Source: Physcia stellaris (Eukaryota > Ascomycota > Lecanoromycetes > Caliciales > Physciaceae). From it: a stretch of DNA of 58,448 bases. Positions 55,051 through 58,448 of the stretch are shown here, in pieces. Each line of letters begins with the position of its first letter. The first letter of the stretch is position 1. Under the pieces are notes generated by a model. That model saw only the letters and a list, made by a program, of their open reading frames with translations, was not told the DNA's origin and did not search any database. The translations under genes were made by a program, and so were the position numbers. The stretch is taken from the NCBI GenBank assembly GCA_018902385.1, contig JABSSW010000085.1, positions 1 through 58,448 of the forward strand, read 5' to 3'.

Positions 55051-56430
55051 GATTGAAACGACATTGTTAAATTATAACGCAAATGAATGATTACAGAAAA
55101 ATTTAATTTTATTGAACAATGTTAATTTTCTTTTAGATGTTCTAAAAAAAATTAAGCGAAAAACAAAAATCTTCAATAAAAAAAAAAAATAAAAGTTTTT
55201 TTGATTTTGATTTTCAATGTGAATACAAATTATGAAAATGTAATTTATCGATTTTAATTTTTCGAAATTTGAAATTAAAAATGTCAAAAGATATCGCAAA
55301 AATCGATATATCGATTGTTTTTTTTTTTTCAATCGAATTTTCGACGTTACATTTAATTTCGAAAATGTCGATATTGACAATTCGAAAAACGATTGATCGT
55401 TGATCGACGTTTAAACGTTCGCAAAAATGCAAATTTTCGAAATTTTGATACAATTGTTCTCGTTCGTTCAAAACTTTGAAATATACGATTTGATTTGTAA
55501 CAATCAAACGTTTATAACGACGTTGTTTTTGATTTTCGATGTCGATTTTTTTATCATATCGAAACAAAATTCGATAAACGTTGAATTGTTAAATTCGTTA
55601 AATCAAAATTATTGATGAACAACGTTGTCGACATCGTCGATAATTCAATCGAGCGACGTCTGACGAAACATTTGATTTCGAAAATTTCATCGTGAAAAAT
55701 TTTCAACGAAAATTTTGATGAAATCTGTTTAAAAGCGCGCAAAAATGACGATCGAAAAAAAATTTTCGATATGTGAAACGTGTTGAGCAACGTAACGATG
55801 CGTTTCAGTTCGCGAATAAAAAACGTGAATTGAATTTAAATCGTCGTGAAACAAATTAATTTTATTTTATTGATGATGCGTCGTCGCAATGATAATTCAA
55901 TTTAATACGAAAAAAATCGTTGATTCGAATAATTGATTTTGCGACTGTTTGACAAAACAATGTCGCGACGTTATCGTTCGTTGAATTATGATTGAACGTT
56001 TTAAATCAAAATTCATGTCAAAACGCGACGATTTTTTCATACATCGTAATTGAATACGAATAGATTTCGATTTTGAATTTCGACAAATCGACAACGAAAA
56101 TTGAACGAAAACGCTCGATTTTCAATTGACAAATGCAATTTCGTTTGCCTTGAGAAATTAAATCTTGCATAGAACTTGATTGCCTTGGCTCGAATCGTGT
56201 AAATAATAAAAAATAATTTTGTTGTTTTGATATATTGAACGTCAATTCACCAAATGTTTAAATTTGCGCGAAAACACGCATTTTTCTTATCGAACGACTC
56301 GTTACGCGAACGTTTGAAAAAAAAGTTCGCTCGTGACGAAACGATGAATCGAATTCGAAAAAACATCACGACAAAATTCATTAATTGATTTCGCTAAACG
56401 AAACGATTGAAAAACAATAAAAAATATTGT
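55051..56430. other. Unassigned AT-rich DNA
   Basis: Minus-strand frames at 55214-55567 (117 codons) and 55554-55790 are charged and helical without Gly, Pro or Trp. They could be gag-like debris. A short patch near 56140-56200 keeps GCCTTG and CCTTGG, so mutation is lighter there. Nothing named. Confidence 0.4.
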
Positions 56431-56439
56431 AAAAATTGG

Positions 56440-57200
56440 CGTGTCGAATAACGTTGATGCACGAAATATATTCATTTTTGACGTTACACGAAAATCGTTT
56501 TTCGATTTTTTTCTTTCATTTTTTTTTTCACAAGGTAAAATTTCAGAAGTTCGAAATTTTATGGTCCTTTTATATTATATTCGAAAATCGATGTTCGAAT
56601 CCGAAAAAGTTGAAATCATTGAGCAAAAATGTCGAATAACAAACTTTAAATCGTTTTTTGAAACAACATTGTCGAATAATGGCGATTTATCGATGCAAAA
56701 ACGTCGAATAATGAGAAAATTCAAGTTAAAACGTCGAATGACATAAAATTTCCGAATTGAAATCGTCGAACAATTTCGAATTTACGATCGTCGAATAGCA
56801 AAAAAATTATCGACAAATCACGTCGAAAAGCGTCAAAATTTCCAGATTGAATTTGACAAAAATTAAATTCGAAATTTGATCGATTTCGATAAATCAACAC
56901 GCATCTAACGAATTTAAATATTAAGCGTTTTTAATGACACAATGCGTTTTGTTTTTGTTTAGAACCAATATTCATTCATCAAACACGTTGAATAACGACA
57001 AATTCAAAAATTAAAACGTCGAAAAACAGCAAAATTTTCAAGAATAATTTGTCGAATAATATCAAGATTTTCAAGTCAAATTTGTCGAACAGCAATTTGT
57101 TAAATCAGACAAAAACGTCGATAGTTCGAAAAACGTCGAGCAAAAATGTCGATTGAAAATTTCGAATAGCAAAAACGAAATCGTCGAATAACGATGTCGC
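56440..57200. repeat. Degenerate minisatellite, period about 32 bp, GTCGAATAAC core
   Basis: A core GTCGAA(T/C/A)A(A/G)(C/T) occurs at 56443, 56631, 56671, 56703, 56733, 56765, 56790, 56822, 57018, 57051, 57083 and 57183, with weaker copies between. In the dense parts the spacing is 30-33 bases (once 25). The spacer is often AAAATTT(C)C or CAAG-rich. Some GG and CC survive. The unit length is not a multiple of three, so a protein repeat is unlikely. Confidence 0.65.
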
Positions 57201-57759
57201 GTCGAATCGTGATAAAAACGTCGAAAATCGACGCAAATGTGAAAAATATTCGAAAATACGTTCCCGATTTTATCATTTACGTGTTGAAACAATTGAGCAT
57301 TAATACAATTTTCGAAGCAAACAAAATCGATATATTGTATTGTTTTCGTCAAAAAAATTCGACGATTTGCGCGTTTCGCGAATCGTGTTTTTCGATTTTT
57401 CAATTTTTGTTTTAAAAAAACGATAATTACGATTTCGACAATTTTTTTATACAATTATACGCAAATTTTGTCGATTACGAATTAAATCAAAAATTTGAAT
57501 TTCGTTTCGATCAAATAATAACGAAAAAAAAATCACGTTTGTTGATAAAAAAAATAAAAAATATAAACGAAAAAGATTGTTAAACAACGTATTCGAATTG
57601 AAAATTGATTTTAAAATTCGACGTAACGACAAAAATTTGAATTTTCGATTATATAATCGTTCGCGAAAAACGTGATTTTTGAAAAATATATATTGTTTGA
57701 TTTCAAAAAAATTACAACGTATATTCGTTTTGCGATATTTATCGATACGTTGATTTGCG
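57201..57759. other. Unassigned AT-rich DNA before A4
   Basis: Minus-strand frame 57071-57454 and plus-strand frame 57194-57415 overlap; neither resembles a known domain. The right part may be diverged family-A RT, since similarity to A2 becomes clear only at about 57760. Confidence 0.35.
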
Positions 57760-58448
57760 TTAAAAATACAAACGTTTGTAAATTTTTGCAATTTTGATTG
57801 ACGTTTTTATCAAAATTTTTTTTTAAATTCGTTAAATTTTTGATTTGAATGATCGAAAAATTGTTCGATTGAATCGATTTCGTCGATGAAATGTTCGGAA
57901 ACATTAAAAAAACAAATTATCAGAAATTTTTATATTTCGACATTGATCGAAATCGTAAAATTATATTAAAAATTGATTTATCGAATTGATATTTGAATGA
58001 AATTTTGTCGCAATACGAAAACGAAAAAATTTTCGTTTCGATAATTTTTTTAACAAAAATTTTTTTGTCGAAATGCAATTACAAGGAAATATACGACAAA
58101 AATTTTTAATCGTTATTCGATGTTTAAAATATTAAAAATTCGAATTCGAAAATATCGACGAATTCGTCGAAATTTACATCGATTACAAAAATTTAAAAAT
58201 TTTCATGCGACAAACAAAAAGTTTATTTTTCGTCAAATACGTTGAACAAAAATTTTGATCGATTATAATATCAAAATTCAATATCAATTCGAAATTAAAA
58301 ACGTTAAAACAAATATTTTAATTCGTATGTTTGATTTTCGTTTTGTCGAAAACGACAAACGAAAATTTTATAAAAACAAATTTTGTTATCATTTTCACGA
58401 TTACAATTATGTTCGATCGACGCACAAAATAATTTATACGAACAAATT
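57760..58448 (+). mobile_element. A4: family-A RNase H region, runs off the window
   Basis: Plus-strand match to A2 9780-10450: both have TACAAACGTTTGTAAATTTT and, further on, blocks such as GAATCGATTTCGT and CGACATT followed by GATCG(A/C)AATCGTAAAATTAT. It covers the RT-RNase H connection and most of RNase H. Frames are broken. The window ends before the integrase. Confidence 0.75.

Noticed and set aside
56590-56610. tRNA B box (GTTCGAATCC at about 56593)
   Set aside because: No A box, acceptor stem or cloverleaf can be formed around it; it is part of GTCGAA/TTCGAA-rich sequence.
56440-57200. CRISPR array
   Set aside because: The ~32-base period includes only a ~10-base degenerate core, spacers are similar to each other, no cas genes are near, and the context is eukaryotic.

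Overview
The window looks like a gene-free transposon island from a filamentous ascomycete fungus (Pezizomycotina; Dothideomycetes is a guess from the style of the elements). I see no convincing host gene. Almost everything is Ty3/gypsy LTR retrotransposon DNA, mostly chromoviruses that still show a chromodomain. All copies but one have been driven to extreme AT richness by a RIP-like C-to-T process. That process has an unusual signature here: CC/GG and most CT/AG steps are gone, while CG and CA/TG remain common. Reading frames therefore survive for kilobases and are broken mainly by TGA where Trp is expected, and the translations have almost no Trp, Gly or Pro.

Layout. (1) 1-6640: element A1, minus strand, 3' LTR at the window edge, order LTR-chromodomain-integrase-RNase H-RT-protease-gag. 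(2) About 6650-19847: element A2, same family, plus strand, head-to-head with A1 and lacking a 5' LTR. It is split by element B1 (10473-17193, minus strand, own LTRs, flanked by TCATG). (3) 19848-21861: A3, the 5' end of a minus-strand family-A copy (gag, leader, primer-binding site, 5' LTR). (4) 21862-25911: unassigned AT-rich DNA with tandem repeats. (5) 25912-33264: element C1, complete from LTR to LTR (392 bp each, TSD GTTGC/ATTGC). It has gag with a CCHC knuckle, pol, a chromodomain and an antisense Cys-rich/coiled-coil ORF near the 3' end. (6) 33270-38300: unassigned AT-rich DNA. (7) 38300-41665: D1, a pol remnant. (8) About 42200-48712: F1, a gag-pol remnant. (9) 48713-54579: N1, nearly unmutated, inserted at the end of the F1 chromodomain (216-bp LTRs, perfect ATTAA duplication). 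(10) 54585-57760: end of F1, a D-type fragment, unassigned DNA and a ~32-bp-period minisatellite. (11) 57760-58448: A4, a family-A RNase H fragment running off the end.

N1 is the most interesting object. Its LTRs, leader and 3' region are the intact counterpart of family A, but it carries no reverse transcriptase or integrase. Instead it encodes an 838-residue protein with three Gag-capsid-like modules and four C2H2 fingers, then an overlapping second frame ending in a predicted membrane helix. It looks like a non-autonomous, chimeric element that family A machinery could have mobilised. Its LTR and primer-binding site suggest Tf1-like self-priming. The two N1 LTRs also give an internal calibration of the mutation process: by hand count, 28 C-to-T-type changes, 16 at CpC, 11 at CpT, 1 at CpA and 0 at CpG.

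Mobile-element boundaries without LTRs, and all domain boundaries inside mutated copies, are approximate (tens to hundreds of bases). Everything here comes from reading the sequence; no database search was possible.
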